A DNA stretch of 64,000 bases from Sinorhizobium arboris LMG 14919 (GCF_000427465.1 NZ_ATYB01000014.1:708317-772316); one strand, 5' to 3'; shown: positions 26,882 through 36,222, counted from the stretch's first letter. The notes: a model not told the origin generated them from the letters alone. Numbers and translations are program-made.

Positions 26882-27544
26882 TCATACGCCGAACTGCAGG
26901 CTTTCGAGCGAGGGCAGGATCAACGAGGGACCATGATCCCTGTATTCGTCCGGCATGTCGGCACGGTTGATCCAGACGGTGCGGAAACCGAATTTGGTAG
27001 CCCCGGCGATGTCCCATCGGTTCGAGGATTGGAACGAGACCGCTTGCGGGTAGAGCCGATAGCTCGTCGTCACCAGATCGTAGACGGCCGGCGCCGTCTT
27101 GAACGCCTTGACGGCATCGACCGAGAAGACGTCGTCGATGATGATGTCGAGTGCGGCGTTCTTGACGGCCGAGGCCAGCATGGCCGGCGAACCGTTGGAA
27201 AGAATGGCGATGCGGGCGCCACGTTCCTTCAACCCCCTGAGGACCGCGGGAACTTCCGGATAGCAGTCGAGCGTCCAATAGGCATCGAGCAACGGTTTTT
27301 TAAGCTTGGGATCGGCTGAGGGGAAACGCTGAAAAGCGTAGTCGAGCGATTGTTCGGTCAATTCCCAGAAGTCGAGATAGGCGCCCATCAGCGAGCGCAC
27401 CCAGGAATATTCGAGCTGCTTGGCACGCCAGAGCTCTGAAAAAGCCTGGCCGTCCGGACCGATCGCCTCGGCATGCCTGCGTACGGCCGCATGCACGTCA
27501 AAGAGCGTGCCATAGGCGTCAAAGACATAGGCCGCGTAAGACAT
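26882..27544 (-). CDS. Haloacid dehalogenase, type II (L-2-haloacid dehalogenase-like)
   Basis: A 220-residue HAD-superfamily hydrolase. The nucleophile motif DAYGTLFD (Asp9) is at the N-terminus, motif II is ILSNGSP (near 114), the Lys motif is AFKTAPAVYDL (near 147) and SSNRWDIAGA (near 172) completes the haloacid-type active site. It converts 2-haloalkanoates to hydroxy acids, or acts on a natural analogue. The start is ATG 27542-27544 (MSYAAYVFDAYG), not the longer ORF. It precedes tam. Confidence 0.93.
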   Translation of the reverse strand: MSYAAYVFDAYGTLFDVHAAVRRHAEAIGPDGQAFSELWRAKQLEYSWVRSLMGAYLDFWELTEQSLDYAFQRFPSADPKLKKPLLDAYWTLDCYPEVPAVLRGLKERGARIAILSNGSPAMLASAVKNAALDIIIDDVFSVDAVKAFKTAPAVYDLVTTSYRLYPQAVSFQSSNRWDIAGATKFGFRTVWINRADMPDEYRDHGPSLILPSLESLQFGV

Positions 27545-27720
27545 CGAGTTCTCCCGTCTATCCACCGCCCGGGCGGCATGCTGGAAGATTCCACCATTGC
27601 GCGCAGCCGCTGGGCAGGGGCTTGTGGCATTACGTCGGAGACGCTGTGCCTCAGCATTCTTTTGCGCGCATCATGTCAAAACTTTGTGCGCCGCACAATG
27701 CCTTCGCCGCCGGTCTTCGT

Positions 27721-28272
27721 TCAATCTTTCCAAACCTTTGCCGGGAAACGCAGCGCCTGTTTCGCAAGTTTGCCCTTAAGCCCGAGAGCCGCGTCGCAAA
27801 GGCCGAGCACATGCCGGTTCGGCTTCGCCTCCGGGCGCAACGCGTGAAGCGTCGCCGCGGCCTCCTCCGGCCCCATGTAGCGCGCCAGAACGCCGAGGGT
27901 CAGGGCCGTCGAGCGCCCGATGCCTCTGAGGCAGTGGATCAGCAGGTGCGCCTCTTCGGGCAGGCTGTCGATGAAAGCGAATGTCGCCTCGACCGCCGCC
28001 GGACGCGCAGCATCCGGGGCGTCCGGGTCGATGGTGTCGCCGAATCGGAGTTCCAGGTGCCGCTCCGGCGGCAGGTCGATCATCGAAAGCAGACGCGTCG
28101 CGGGCGCTCGGATGGAGACGAGATGCGTTGGTGCCCAAAGCGCGCGATTGTGCCGCGCCTCGGTTTGCGAGCTCACGATCAGGCGCACTGGCCAGCCGTT
28201 CGGATGCGCCTGATTCGTGTCGAGAACCGGCCGGTAATACGCGTCCCCGATAGCCTGCGCCGCAAGAGCCAT
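27721..28272 (-). CDS. Protein tyrosine phosphatase-like protein
   Basis: A 183-residue phosphatase with the Cys-based signature HCLRGIGRST (CX5R, near residues 113-122). A likely general-acid Asp lies near residue 81-86 (DTIDPDAP). It resembles dual-specificity/tyrosine phosphatases of rhizobial genomes rather than low-molecular-weight Wzb types. Substrate unknown. It lies alone between the HAD/tam pair and the alcohol dehydrogenase gene. Confidence 0.85.
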   Translation of the reverse strand: MALAAQAIGDAYYRPVLDTNQAHPNGWPVRLIVSSQTEARHNRALWAPTHLVSIRAPATRLLSMIDLPPERHLELRFGDTIDPDAPDAARPAAVEATFAFIDSLPEEAHLLIHCLRGIGRSTALTLGVLARYMGPEEAAATLHALRPEAKPNRHVLGLCDAALGLKGKLAKQALRFPAKVWKD

Positions 28273-28340
28273 GACGTGCCTCCCTGATTCGTCCCGGTCT
28301 TCGGCAGGATAGCAGCGCCGGGGAGCAACCGGAATCCGGA

Positions 28341-29381
28341 TCAGAAACGCGTGATGACGCTGATGCCGAGGTCGATTGCCCGGTCCATCGCCGCCAACGC
28401 CGGTACGGCCTCGTCGAGCGAAATTTCGCGGCCGATCAGCTGTCTGGGGTTCAGCTTCCCGGAGGTGATCATTGCCAGCATCGCATCGTAGCGCCAGGCC
28501 TGCATGCCGTGGCTGCCATAGATCTCGAGTTCATGGCCGATCACCTGCGCCATCGGGATCTGAGGCGTTGCGTGCTCCGCCAGCATCAAGCCGACCTGAA
28601 CGTGCCGGCCGCGACGGCGCAGATTGCTGATCGAATTGAAGCAGGTGACCGGCGAGCCGAGTGCGTCCAGCGAAACGTGGGCACCCCCTCGGGTGATCTC
28701 CCGGACGGCGCTCGCGACGTCCTGCGTTACGCGACCGTCGATGGCGGCGACGGCGCCCAGCTTGCGTGCCAAGTCGAGCTTCTCCGCAGAGATGTCGATG
28801 GCGATGGGATTGGCCCCGAGCGCGGCGGCGATCATGATCGCCGAGAGGCCGACGCCGCCGCAGCCGTGCACGGCCACCCACTCGCCACCCTGGACGCGGG
28901 CTTGGTCCACCACCGCACGGAACGAGGTGGCGAAGCGGCAGCCGAGGCTCGCCGCCGTTGCGAAATCCATGCTCTCGGGCAGACGGACGAGGTTCTGGTC
29001 GGCAAAATCGATCGCCACATATTCGGCGAACGAGCCCCAATGGGTGAATCCCGGCTGAAACTGCGCTTCGCAGACCTGGCTGTTGCCGGAGCGGCATTCG
29101 AAGCAGCGGCCGCAGCCGGAAACGAAGGGCACCGTCACCCGATCGCCGATCCTGTAGCGGAGGACCCCGCGACCGGCTGCCGCGATCGTGCCCGCCAGCT
29201 CGTGGCCGGGAACATGCGGAAGGCGAATATCCGGGTCGTGTCCCATCCAGCCGTGCCAGTCGCTGCGGCAAAGACCGGTCGCCTCGACCTTGACGACGAC
29301 GCCGTTCTCGGTCGGCACGGGATCGGGCAGCGTCCGGATCTCAGGCATTCTCTCGAAGGCATCGTAATACATCGCTTTCAT
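28341..29381 (-). CDS. Zinc-dependent alcohol dehydrogenase family protein
   Basis: A 346-residue medium-chain alcohol dehydrogenase. The catalytic zinc site uses GLCRSDWHG (Cys about 37) and [10 protein letters not shown] (His about 60). The structural zinc cluster [16 protein letters not shown] is near 90-105. The nucleotide-binding fold has [10 protein letters not shown] near 170. The start is ATG 29379-29381 (MKAMYYDAF) after an AGAGAG RBS; the longer frame is rejected. The substrate is probably a short-chain alcohol or polyol. Confidence 0.94.
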   Translation of the reverse strand: MKAMYYDAFERMPEIRTLPDPVPTENGVVVKVEATGLCRSDWHGWMGHDPDIRLPHVPGHELAGTIAAAGRGVLRYRIGDRVTVPFVSGCGRCFECRSGNSQVCEAQFQPGFTHWGSFAEYVAIDFADQNLVRLPESMDFATAASLGCRFATSFRAVVDQARVQGGEWVAVHGCGGVGLSAIMIAAALGANPIAIDISAEKLDLARKLGAVAAIDGRVTQDVASAVREITRGGAHVSLDALGSPVTCFNSISNLRRRGRHVQVGLMLAEHATPQIPMAQVIGHELEIYGSHGMQAWRYDAMLAMITSGKLNPRQLIGREISLDEAVPALAAMDRAIDLGISVITRF

Positions 29382-29536
29382 CGGCGATCTCTCTCTTTGG
29401 GTGTTTTCATTATTCTGGCACGTCGCTCGGGTGGGCTCCAGAATGGACGCCATGACATTTTTTGATGTACCCATTCACCTACATGCTGCTTTTTCCGGGT
29501 AGAGCGGAAGTGCGCGAAGAAGAGAAGGAGACGCCG

Positions 29537-30418
29537 ATGGCCGTCGATACATCCCCCCGATCCACCACCTGGACCTATGTCGACGGCGAATGGCTGGCCG
29601 GCAATCCGCCGCTGATCGGCCCGACATCCCATGCGATGTGGCTTGGCTCGACGGTGTTCGACGGCGCCCGCTGGTTCGACGGCATCGCGCCGGACCTCGA
29701 CCTTCATTGCCAGCGCGTCAACCGTTCCGCCGAGGCTCTCGGTCTCAAGCCGACGATGTCGGCCGAGGCGATCGAGACATTGGCCAGGGAAGGTGTGAAG
29801 AAGTTCGACGGCAAAACGGCGATCTACGTGAAGCCCATGTATTGGGGCGAACACGGGTCCTGGAGTGTCGTGGCGGTCGACCCCGATTCGACCCGCTTTG
29901 CGCTGTGCCTTTTCGAGGCGCCGATGGGCAACGGTCATGCCGGCTCGTCGCTGACGCTATCGCCCTTCCGCCGGCCGACGCTCGAATGCATGCCGACGGA
30001 CGCCAAGGCCGGCTGCCTCTATCCCAACAACGCCCGCATCCTCAACGAGGCGCGTTCGCGCGGTTTCGACAATGCGCTGGTGCGCGACATGCTCGGCAAC
30101 ATCGCCGAAACCGGCTCCTCGAATATTTTCATGGTGAGGGACCGCGTCGTCTTCACCCCGGCCGCCAACGGGACCTTCCTCGCCGGCATCACCCGCTCGC
30201 GCGTCATGGGCCTTCTGCGTGAGGCGGGCTTCGAAGTGATCGAGACCAGCTTGACCATGCCCGATTTCGAGGCGGCCGACGAAATCTTCACCTCGGGCAA
30301 TTATTCCAAGGTGCTGCCTGTCACCAGTCTCGAGCAGCGCGAATTGCGGGCCGGTCCCGTAACGGCGAAGGCGCGCGACCTTTATATGGAATGGGCGCAT
30401 GCGACCGGAGGGGAGTGA
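29537..30418 (+). CDS. Branched-chain amino acid aminotransferase (class IV)
   Basis: A 293-residue PLP enzyme of fold type IV. The Schiff-base Lys lies in TDAKAGCLYPN (about residue 158), followed by the class-IV signature ETGSSNIFMV near 197. It probably transfers amino groups between branched-chain amino acids and 2-oxoglutarate; D-amino-acid or ADC-lyase-type activity cannot be excluded. The start is ATG 29537 after AAGGAG. Divergent from the alcohol dehydrogenase. Confidence 0.92.
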   Translation: MAVDTSPRSTTWTYVDGEWLAGNPPLIGPTSHAMWLGSTVFDGARWFDGIAPDLDLHCQRVNRSAEALGLKPTMSAEAIETLAREGVKKFDGKTAIYVKPMYWGEHGSWSVVAVDPDSTRFALCLFEAPMGNGHAGSSLTLSPFRRPTLECMPTDAKAGCLYPNNARILNEARSRGFDNALVRDMLGNIAETGSSNIFMVRDRVVFTPAANGTFLAGITRSRVMGLLREAGFEVIETSLTMPDFEAADEIFTSGNYSKVLPVTSLEQRELRAGPVTAKARDLYMEWAHATGGE

Positions 30419-30489
30419 TCTGCTCCGATCCGCCCGCTTCTCCGCCGCCTGAACGCGCAACGGCTCGTCAATCTCCCGTTCTCCGAAGG

Positions 30490-30900
30490 TCACGGTTCAA
30501 GCGGACGGACGACGACATCGGCGGACGAGCGCGTGTTCGGCCCGTGATAGACCGCTTCGACATTGTTGCCGTCCGGGTCGAGGAGAAACGCTGCATAGTA
30601 GCCGGGATGGTAGCTTCGCTCTCCGGGCCGCCCATTGTCGGTGCCGCCATTGGCCAGTCCCGCGTCGTAGAACCGCTGCACCGCATCGGGACCGGCCGCC
30701 TGGAAGGCGAGGTGGACGCGGGTGCGGTAGTCCTGCGCTGCATCGACGAAGAACTCGTCGAATGCAAAGAATTCGTCGGTCTCGTAGGTGGGCTGGTGGC
30801 CCAGCGCGCCGAGTACCGCCCGGTAGAACCGCTTGCTTGCGGTAAGATCCCCGACGCGAAGGTGCACGTGATCGATAAGCCGCCCCTGATGGAATTCCAT
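30490..30900 (-). CDS. VOC-family (glyoxalase/bleomycin-resistance fold) protein
   Basis: A 136-residue protein with two beta-alpha-beta-beta-beta modules. Metal-ligand candidates are His in IDHVHLRV (near residue 10-13), His in RVHLAFQA (near 66) and Glu in NNVEAVYH (near 119). It belongs to a large superfamily of lyases, dioxygenases and resistance proteins, and its substrate cannot be told from sequence. It lies between the aminotransferase and sodB. Confidence 0.9.
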   Translation of the reverse strand: MEFHQGRLIDHVHLRVGDLTASKRFYRAVLGALGHQPTYETDEFFAFDEFFVDAAQDYRTRVHLAFQAAGPDAVQRFYDAGLANGGTDNGRPGERSYHPGYYAAFLLDPDGNNVEAVYHGPNTRSSADVVVRPLEP

Positions 30901-31133
30901 CGTTTTCTCCTGTGGCCCGGTTGGGCGTCATGCCCTTTGGTAAGGTAAGATAGGACCGCAAGGCCGCGCGTCGAGGCTCTGGCTCGCGATGGCGCAAGTC
31001 GCGGCGGCAATGAACGTATTTTGCGTGGGTTAGCGAAATTTTGGCGCAGCATCGGTTGCCTCCCCGCGAGGCGGTGCCTATGTTCCGCTGACAGATTTCC
31101 CCGACGAAATCCATGCCAAGAGGAGATGCCACA

Positions 31134-31736
31134 ATGGCTTTCGAATTGCCGAACCTTCCCTATGACTACGATGCGCTTGCGCCCTATATGTCGCGCGAAA
31201 CGCTCGAATACCATCACGACAAGCACCACCTCGCTTACGTGACGAACGGCAACAAGCTCGCTGAGGAAGCCGGTCTTTCCGATCTTTCGCTGGAAGATAT
31301 CGTCAAGAAATCCTACGGCACCAATCAGCCGTTGTTCAACAATGCCGGCCAGCACTACAACCACGTCCACTTCTGGAAGTGGATGAAGAAGGGCGGCGGC
31401 GGCACCAGCCTCCCCGGCAAGCTCGACGCAGCCATCAAATCGGACCTCGGCGGCTACGATAAGTTCCGCGCCGATTTCATTGCCGCCGGCGCAGGTCAGT
31501 TCGGCTCCGGCTGGGCCTGGCTTTCCGTGAAGAACGGCAAGTTGGAAATCTCCAAGACCCCGAACGGCGAAAACCCGCTCGTCCACGGCGCAACCCCGAT
31601 CCTCGGCGTCGATGTGTGGGAGCATTCCTATTACATCGACTATCGCAACGCGCGCCCGAAATACCTGGAAGCCTTCGTCGACAATCTCATCAACTGGGAT
31701 TACGTCCTCGAGCTGTACGAAGCGGCTGCAAAGTAA
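31134..31736 (+). CDS. sodB: Superoxide dismutase, Fe/Mn type
   Basis: A 200-residue cytoplasmic superoxide dismutase. The four metal ligands are visible: His in LEYHHDKHH (about 26), His in NNAGQHYNHVHFW (about 78), and Asp and His in the signature DVWEHSYY (about 162-166). The GAGQFGSGWAWL stretch fits the S. meliloti cambialistic Fe/Mn enzyme. The start is ATG 31134. A strong terminator follows directly. Confidence 0.97.
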   Translation: MAFELPNLPYDYDALAPYMSRETLEYHHDKHHLAYVTNGNKLAEEAGLSDLSLEDIVKKSYGTNQPLFNNAGQHYNHVHFWKWMKKGGGGTSLPGKLDAAIKSDLGGYDKFRADFIAAGAGQFGSGWAWLSVKNGKLEISKTPNGENPLVHGATPILGVDVWEHSYYIDYRNARPKYLEAFVDNLINWDYVLELYEAAAK

Positions 31737-31757
31737 GCTTTTGTGCTTCTTCCTGAA

Positions 31758-31787
31758 AAATTGCCCGGCGCTTGCGTCGGGCAATTT
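31758..31787 (+). terminator. Terminator after sodB
   Basis: AAATTGCCCG (31758-31767) pairs perfectly with CGGGCAATTT (31778-31787) around GCGCTTGCGT. The A- and T-flanked stem would work on either strand. It lies 21 bases after the sodB stop. Confidence 0.85.
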
Positions 31788-31915
31788 CGTTGGGTGCCGG
31801 CAACCGGGAGCCCTCGCGCTTTGTGAAGGCAGCGAATTGCCCCCCGCTCTAGCGAACGGGAGAAGGTCGCAGCAGCGGAACGAGGGCAGCCTTCGCGACC
31901 ATCTCGTCACAGTTT

Positions 31916-32629
31916 CTATCCGTCCGCCCCCTCGAGCGGCCGAACCACGTTTGTCCGCCAACCCGAAATCCACATCTGCCTCAGCCGGTTGCCTTCGCCG
32001 CGGAAATAGTCGTCGGCGCGTTCGCAGTGTTCTACGCGGTCGGCGCGGAAGTTGCGGATATCCTGCCGCAATTCGCACCAGGCAACCATCATTGCATGTT
32101 CGGAATAGTAGATCAGCGCAAGCGGGAGCACCGTCCGCTCGGTCGCGCGGCCAAGCTCGTCGCGATAGTCCAGCACCAGCTTCTGCTCGTCGCGGATCGC
32201 CCGCCGAATTATGGCTAAGTCGACCGCCGGCGGCGGCGAGGCGATCGTGCCCCAGGCGTGTAGCGCCTGCGACTGGAAGACCTTGCGCAGCGGCTCCGGC
32301 ACGGCGCCGGTGATCTTCTGATTGACCCTTCGTGCCGCTGCCTTCAACTCCTCGTCGCCGGTGCGGGCGAGCAGAGCAAGCGCCAGCACGATCGCCTCCG
32401 CCTCCTCGATCGAGAACATCAGCGGCGGCAGGTCGAAACCCGGCCTCAGTATATAGCCGATGCCGCGTTCGCCCTCGATCGGGACGCGCATCGCCTGCAG
32501 GGCGGCAATGTCGCGGTAGATCGAACGGGGCGTGACCTCCAGTGCGTCGGAGATTTGCGCGGCCGTCACCGGTTTGCGGGCCAGCCGCAGCATCTGGATG
32601 ATTTCGAAAAGACGTGACGCTTTGCGCAT
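31916..32629 (-). CDS. WYL-domain transcriptional regulator (YafY-type)
   Basis: A 237-residue regulator with an N-terminal HTH_11 winged helix (residues 1-60, SDALEVTPRSIYRDIAAL) and a WYL-type domain (about 140-215). The WYL triplet itself is replaced by YYS in PLALIYYSEHAMMVAW, while the later Arg-rich FRADRV is kept. Such proteins sense nucleic-acid or small-molecule ligands. It is divergent from the LysE-family exporter, which may be its target. Confidence 0.9.
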   Translation of the reverse strand: MRKASRLFEIIQMLRLARKPVTAAQISDALEVTPRSIYRDIAALQAMRVPIEGERGIGYILRPGFDLPPLMFSIEEAEAIVLALALLARTGDEELKAAARRVNQKITGAVPEPLRKVFQSQALHAWGTIASPPPAVDLAIIRRAIRDEQKLVLDYRDELGRATERTVLPLALIYYSEHAMMVAWCELRQDIRNFRADRVEHCERADDYFRGEGNRLRQMWISGWRTNVVRPLEGADG

Positions 32630-32758
32630 GGAAGCGGCCCCTGTCTGCTCACTCCTGACACGACCTTGTCAGTTGGAGGGAGATATAGCACGCATCAACG
32701 GATTGAAACTAAACGATCCGCCCCTGGGACAATCACGAAAACCGGACGAGCAACTGAC

Positions 32759-33397
32759 ATGACCTATGCGGAAAACCTCTGGCTCTTTTTCACCCTTCTC
32801 TTCGGCATCATAATCGTTCCCGGTATGGATATGGTTTTTGTCCTCGCGAATGCGATGACCGGTGGGCGAGCTTCCGGGCTGTCGGCAACGGCCGGCATCG
32901 TGGCGGGCGGCGTGCTGCACACGCTCTACGCAGTCCTCGGCGTCAGCGTTGTCCTGCATCTGGTGCCTCAGCTCTTCAATCTGCTGCTCGCCGCCGGTAC
33001 GGCCTATGTCGCCTGGATCGGTGTTTCGCTTCTTCGCAGTTCCATCAGGATCGGCGGCATCGAGGGAGGGGCGCGGCTGTCGCGCTGGGCAAGTTTTCGG
33101 CAGGGGGCGCTGACGAGCCTGATGAATCCCAAGGCCTATCTCTTCATGTTTGCCGTCTACCCGCAGTTCCTCAAGCCGCAGTTCGGTCCGGTTTGGTCGC
33201 AGGCTGCCGTCATGGCCGCGATGATCGCGCTGACGCAGCTTGCGGTTTATGGCGGGCTTGCACTTGCCGCCGGGCGCGGGCGTGATTTCCTCGTGGGCAG
33301 CCCCGGCGCCACGGTCGCCATCGGCCGTGGCGCCGGTCTTCTTCTGATCGTTATTGCCATCTTCACGGCATGGCATGGCTGGAGCGTGGAGGCCTGA
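32759..33397 (+). CDS. LysE/RhtB-family amino acid exporter
   Basis: A 212-residue inner-membrane protein with six predicted helices, in the LysE/RhtB topology. The family signature PGMDMVFVLANAMTGGRASG (residues 21-40) and a second-half NPKAYLFMFAVYPQF (near 137) are seen. It probably exports an amino acid or homoserine-lactone-like compound; substrate unknown. The start is ATG 32759. Divergent from the WYL regulator. Confidence 0.93.
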   Translation: MTYAENLWLFFTLLFGIIIVPGMDMVFVLANAMTGGRASGLSATAGIVAGGVLHTLYAVLGVSVVLHLVPQLFNLLLAAGTAYVAWIGVSLLRSSIRIGGIEGGARLSRWASFRQGALTSLMNPKAYLFMFAVYPQFLKPQFGPVWSQAAVMAAMIALTQLAVYGGLALAAGRGRDFLVGSPGATVAIGRGAGLLLIVIAIFTAWHGWSVEA

Positions 33398-33602
33398 GAC
33401 GTCTTCGATCAAGCAAAAAGATGAGTTCTGTATTCATATATTGAATTTTCGAAGACGTCGCCGCGCGGTCAGGTATTGCGCGGCGAATTGTGCTGAAATG
33501 ACAAGCACATCAAAAAAAAGTTACTTCCGTCGAAAACCCAAAATGCCATCATGCCGGCGCTTCAACAGTACGCCGCGGAAGCGGGTCAGACCGGAGATCA
33601 CG

Positions 33603-34049
33603 ATGAAGATACGAGCTCTTATGCTTGCCGCAGCCCTGGCGGGCCTGGGTGTGACCGCCGTGCCGGCGGCCGACGAGCCGCAGGCGGTACGTCAGCAGCT
33701 GATGAAGAAAGTCGGGGCAGCCACGGGCGCGCTCAGCGGCATCGCCAAGGGTGAGAAACCCTACGACGCCGAGATCGTCAAAGCGTCGCTGGCGACGATC
33801 AGCGAGACGGTGAAGGTCTTCCCGGATCACTTCCCGGCCGGTTCTGAAACGGGAATGGAAACCGAAGCGAGCCCGAAGATCTGGGAGAACATGGAGGACT
33901 TCAAGGAGAAGGCCGCCAAGCTCGGAGGCGATGCGGAAAAGATCCTTGCCGAGCTGCCTGCGGATCAGGCCGGTGTCGGTGCCGCGCTCGGCATTCTCGG
34001 AAAAGACTGCAGCAGCTGTCACGAGACCTATCGCCTGAAGAAGAATTGA
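33603..34049 (+). CDS. Cytochrome c' / c556-type protein (class II)
   Basis: A 148-residue periplasmic cytochrome. The signal peptide is residues 1-22 (cleavage after VPA, or VPAA), followed by a four-helix bundle and a C-terminal haem-binding CSSCHETYR (Cys 135, Cys 138, His 139), as in class II cytochromes. It may carry electrons or bind NO or O2. GGAG lies ahead of ATG 33603. It precedes the dihaem cytochrome gene by 123 bp and is likely co-transcribed. Confidence 0.93.
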   Translation: MKIRALMLAAALAGLGVTAVPAADEPQAVRQQLMKKVGAATGALSGIAKGEKPYDAEIVKASLATISETVKVFPDHFPAGSETGMETEASPKIWENMEDFKEKAAKLGGDAEKILAELPADQAGVGAALGILGKDCSSCHETYRLKKN

Positions 34050-34084
34050 CGATCAGGCATTTCTTCGACTCAGGATTTGCAACA

Positions 34085-34100
34085 CGCCGGTTCGCCGGCG
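34085..34100 (+). other. Perfect UUCG tetraloop hairpin between cytochrome genes
   Basis: CGCCGG (34085-34090) and CCGGCG (34095-34100) form a six-pair stem closed by TTCG, an exceptionally stable RNA tetraloop. There is no T-run after it, so it is more likely a processing or stability element than a terminator. Confidence 0.55.
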
Positions 34101-34172
34101 CGATCTCTCCGCAAGCAGGTCGAAATGCCCTCCGGTCGTTGTCACCCGCATTCGTGATCTCAAGAGGAGCCC

Positions 34173-35084
34173 ATGGGCGGGCGTGCAAGCTATCTGCTTT
34201 TTGGTCTGGCCCTGCTGGTGGCGGCGGGAGTGGGGCTCGCCTGGTTGACCAAACCCGACCGCTGGGACGCGGCCCATTGGGAGGGGCTCGGCGAGCCCGA
34301 CCTCGCCAATGGTGAACAGGTTTTCTGGGCGGGCGGCTGTGTCAGCTGTCACGCCGCTCCGGGCGCCGAGGGCGACCAGCGGCTCACGCTAGCGGGGGGC
34401 CGGACTCTGAAAAGCCCTTTCGGGACGTTCCATCCGCCCAACATTTCGCCCGATGAATCCGCCGGCATCGGCAGCTGGACGCTTGCGGAATTCGGCGACG
34501 CCATGACCCGCGGCGTTGGAAAGCAGGGCGAGCATCTCTACCCCTCCTTCCCCTATGGATCCTACAGTCGGATGACCGTAAAGGACGTCAACGACCTTTG
34601 GGGCTTCATGCAGACACTGCCGAAGAGCGGCAATGCGACACCTCCGCACGATCTGGCGTTCCCCTACAATGTCCGCCTGGCGCTCGGCGCATGGAAGCTG
34701 CTTTATCTTACCGATAAGCCGCATGCCCAGGTCAATACCGCCGACACCAAACTCGCTCGCGGGCAGTACCTCGTGGAGGGCCCTGGCCATTGCGGCGAGT
34801 GTCACACGCCGCGCAACGCCTTTGGCGGTTTCGAGGATCGCCGGTGGCTTGCCGGCGCGCCCAATCCCGAAGGCGAGGGCCGCATCCCCGACATCACGCC
34901 GGCTTCGAAAAGCATCGGCGGCTGGAGTGCATCCGACATCGCCTCCTATCTCGAGACCGGCTTCACCCCGGATTTCGACACGGTCGGCGGTTCGATGGTC
35001 GAGGTCCAGAAGAACATGGCCAAGCTGCCGGCTTCCGACCGCGACGCGATCGCGGCCTACCTCAAGGCGCTGCCGGCGCTGTAG
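34173..35084 (+). CDS. Dihaem cytochrome c, membrane-anchored
   Basis: A 303-residue protein with an N-terminal membrane anchor (about residues 6-24) and two c-type haem motifs, CVSCHAAPG (near 54) and CGECHTPRN (near 206). Axial Met candidates are NMAKLPASD-type segments. The layout matches the cytochrome subunits that accept electrons from alcohol, gluconate or sorbitol dehydrogenases. No partner dehydrogenase is adjacent. ATG 34173 is preceded by GAGGAG. It probably feeds the respiratory chain in the periplasm. Confidence 0.9.
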   Translation: MGGRASYLLFGLALLVAAGVGLAWLTKPDRWDAAHWEGLGEPDLANGEQVFWAGGCVSCHAAPGAEGDQRLTLAGGRTLKSPFGTFHPPNISPDESAGIGSWTLAEFGDAMTRGVGKQGEHLYPSFPYGSYSRMTVKDVNDLWGFMQTLPKSGNATPPHDLAFPYNVRLALGAWKLLYLTDKPHAQVNTADTKLARGQYLVEGPGHCGECHTPRNAFGGFEDRRWLAGAPNPEGEGRIPDITPASKSIGGWSASDIASYLETGFTPDFDTVGGSMVEVQKNMAKLPASDRDAIAAYLKALPAL

Positions 35085-35106
35085 ATTGGAACGGCCGCGC
35101 CTCCCG

Positions 35107-35610
35107 TCACCCGAGTTTCTGCAGGTAGCGCATGCCGGTTACCGGGCGCGGCACGAAGCGCTCGGACTCGTAGAAACGGTGCGCCTGGAAGTTTCCCGTG
35201 GCGGCACTGACAGAAAGATAGTCGCAGCCTGCCATTTTTGCCTGCTCGCGAGCCTTGGCCACGAGGTGGCGCCCGATACCGGTGCCGCGGTGAACCGGGC
35301 GGACGAAGAGGTGGTGCAATTCCATGCCGCGCGCGCCTTCGGTCGCCCGGTATTGCGGGACGAGAATGGCATAGCCGATCAATGCGCCGCCGGCTTCGGC
35401 GACCAGCGCCGTGATCCAGGGCGTGCGTGAGAAAAGATCCCGTTCGAGCTGTTCGGGCGTGATCGTTGCGGCATCGCCATGATGGGCGGCAAGCTCTGAG
35501 ACCATCTCGCGCAGTTCGGCGAGATCACGTGGCTTGGCGCAACGGATTGTCACCATCGGCGCACGCGCCGACGGAACGGGCTGAAGGGAAGGGGTGACGG
35601 TCTGCAGCAT
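35107..35610 (-). CDS. GNAT-family N-acetyltransferase
   Basis: A 167-residue acetyltransferase. The acetyl-CoA motif RGTGIGRHLV (near residue 108-117) follows LHHLFVRPVH, and the C-terminal AHRFYESERF helix is typical. I start at ATG 35608-35610, which has GAGGAG upstream; an earlier in-frame start at 35640 is also possible. The N-terminal half is rich in Pro. It could acetylate a small molecule or a protein; no substrate can be inferred. It lies downstream of the MerR terminator. Confidence 0.88.
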   Translation of the reverse strand: MLQTVTPSLQPVPSARAPMVTIRCAKPRDLAELREMVSELAAHHGDAATITPEQLERDLFSRTPWITALVAEAGGALIGYAILVPQYRATEGARGMELHHLFVRPVHRGTGIGRHLVAKAREQAKMAGCDYLSVSAATGNFQAHRFYESERFVPRPVTGMRYLQKLG

Positions 35611-35650
35611 TCTCGGCTCCTCATGGTCCTCTGCCGCCATCAGGTGCCGT

Positions 35651-35677
35651 GAAAAACAAAAGCCGCCTGATGGCGGC
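35651..35677 (-). terminator. Terminator of the minus-strand merR gene
   Basis: Read on the minus strand, GCCGCC-ATCA-GGCGGC (35677-35662) forms a compact hairpin followed by TTTTGTTTTTC. It lies 131 bp past the merR stop (hairpin end 35677), so it ends merR before the GNAT gene. Confidence 0.8.
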
Positions 35678-35808
35678 CTTGTTGAATATGATCAGCAGGC
35701 CGCTCCTATCGGAACAGCCAAAAATATACGCAGGCAATGGGCGCGTTCTTGATCATGGGCGTAGATTGTCCAGATCCGGAAATTTGTCAATGGGAATCTG
35801 CGTAGCTC

Positions 35809-36222
35809 TCAATGCTCGTTTTCGCACAGCGAGTGGTCGGCGAGCGCGCGGATCACATAACAGTCTCCGATCGTGTGATCTCCATGGCAGGCGACGATGC
35901 GCTCGAGCTCACGTTCCAGCTTTCTGAGCTGGGCGATCTTGTCGCGCACCGAGGCAAGATGCTCGGCCGCGATGCGGTCCGCCTCGCCGCAGGGGCGCTC
36001 CGGATGCTCGCTCAAGCTCAGAAGATCGCGGATCGCTTCTATCGAAAGGCCGAGGTCGCGTGCGTGGCGGATGAAGGCGAGCCGTTCGAGCTCGCGCTTC
36101 TGATAGCGCCGCTGGTTGCCTTCCGAGCGCTCCGGCGCGGCGAGGAGGCCCATCTGCTCGTAGTAGCGGATGGTCGGGATTTTTACGCCCGTTCGCCGGG
36201 AAAGATCGCCGATCGTATACAT
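35809..36222 (-). CDS. MerR-family metal-responsive regulator, ZntR/CadR-like
   Basis: A 137-residue MerR regulator from ATG 36220-36222, seven bases after GGAG. The winged HTH spans residues 1-70 (TIGDLSRRTGVKIPTIRYYE). The metal ligands resemble ZntR: Cys78 in the dimerisation helix, and Cys112, His113, His116 and Cys121 in the C-terminal loop, plus Cys133. This suggests Zn, Cd or Pb sensing. No metal exporter is adjacent. A perfect dyad lies upstream, and the beta-lactamase is the divergent neighbour. Confidence 0.9.
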   Translation of the reverse strand: MYTIGDLSRRTGVKIPTIRYYEQMGLLAAPERSEGNQRRYQKRELERLAFIRHARDLGLSIEAIRDLLSLSEHPERPCGEADRIAAEHLASVRDKIAQLRKLERELERIVACHGDHTIGDCYVIRALADHSLCENEH

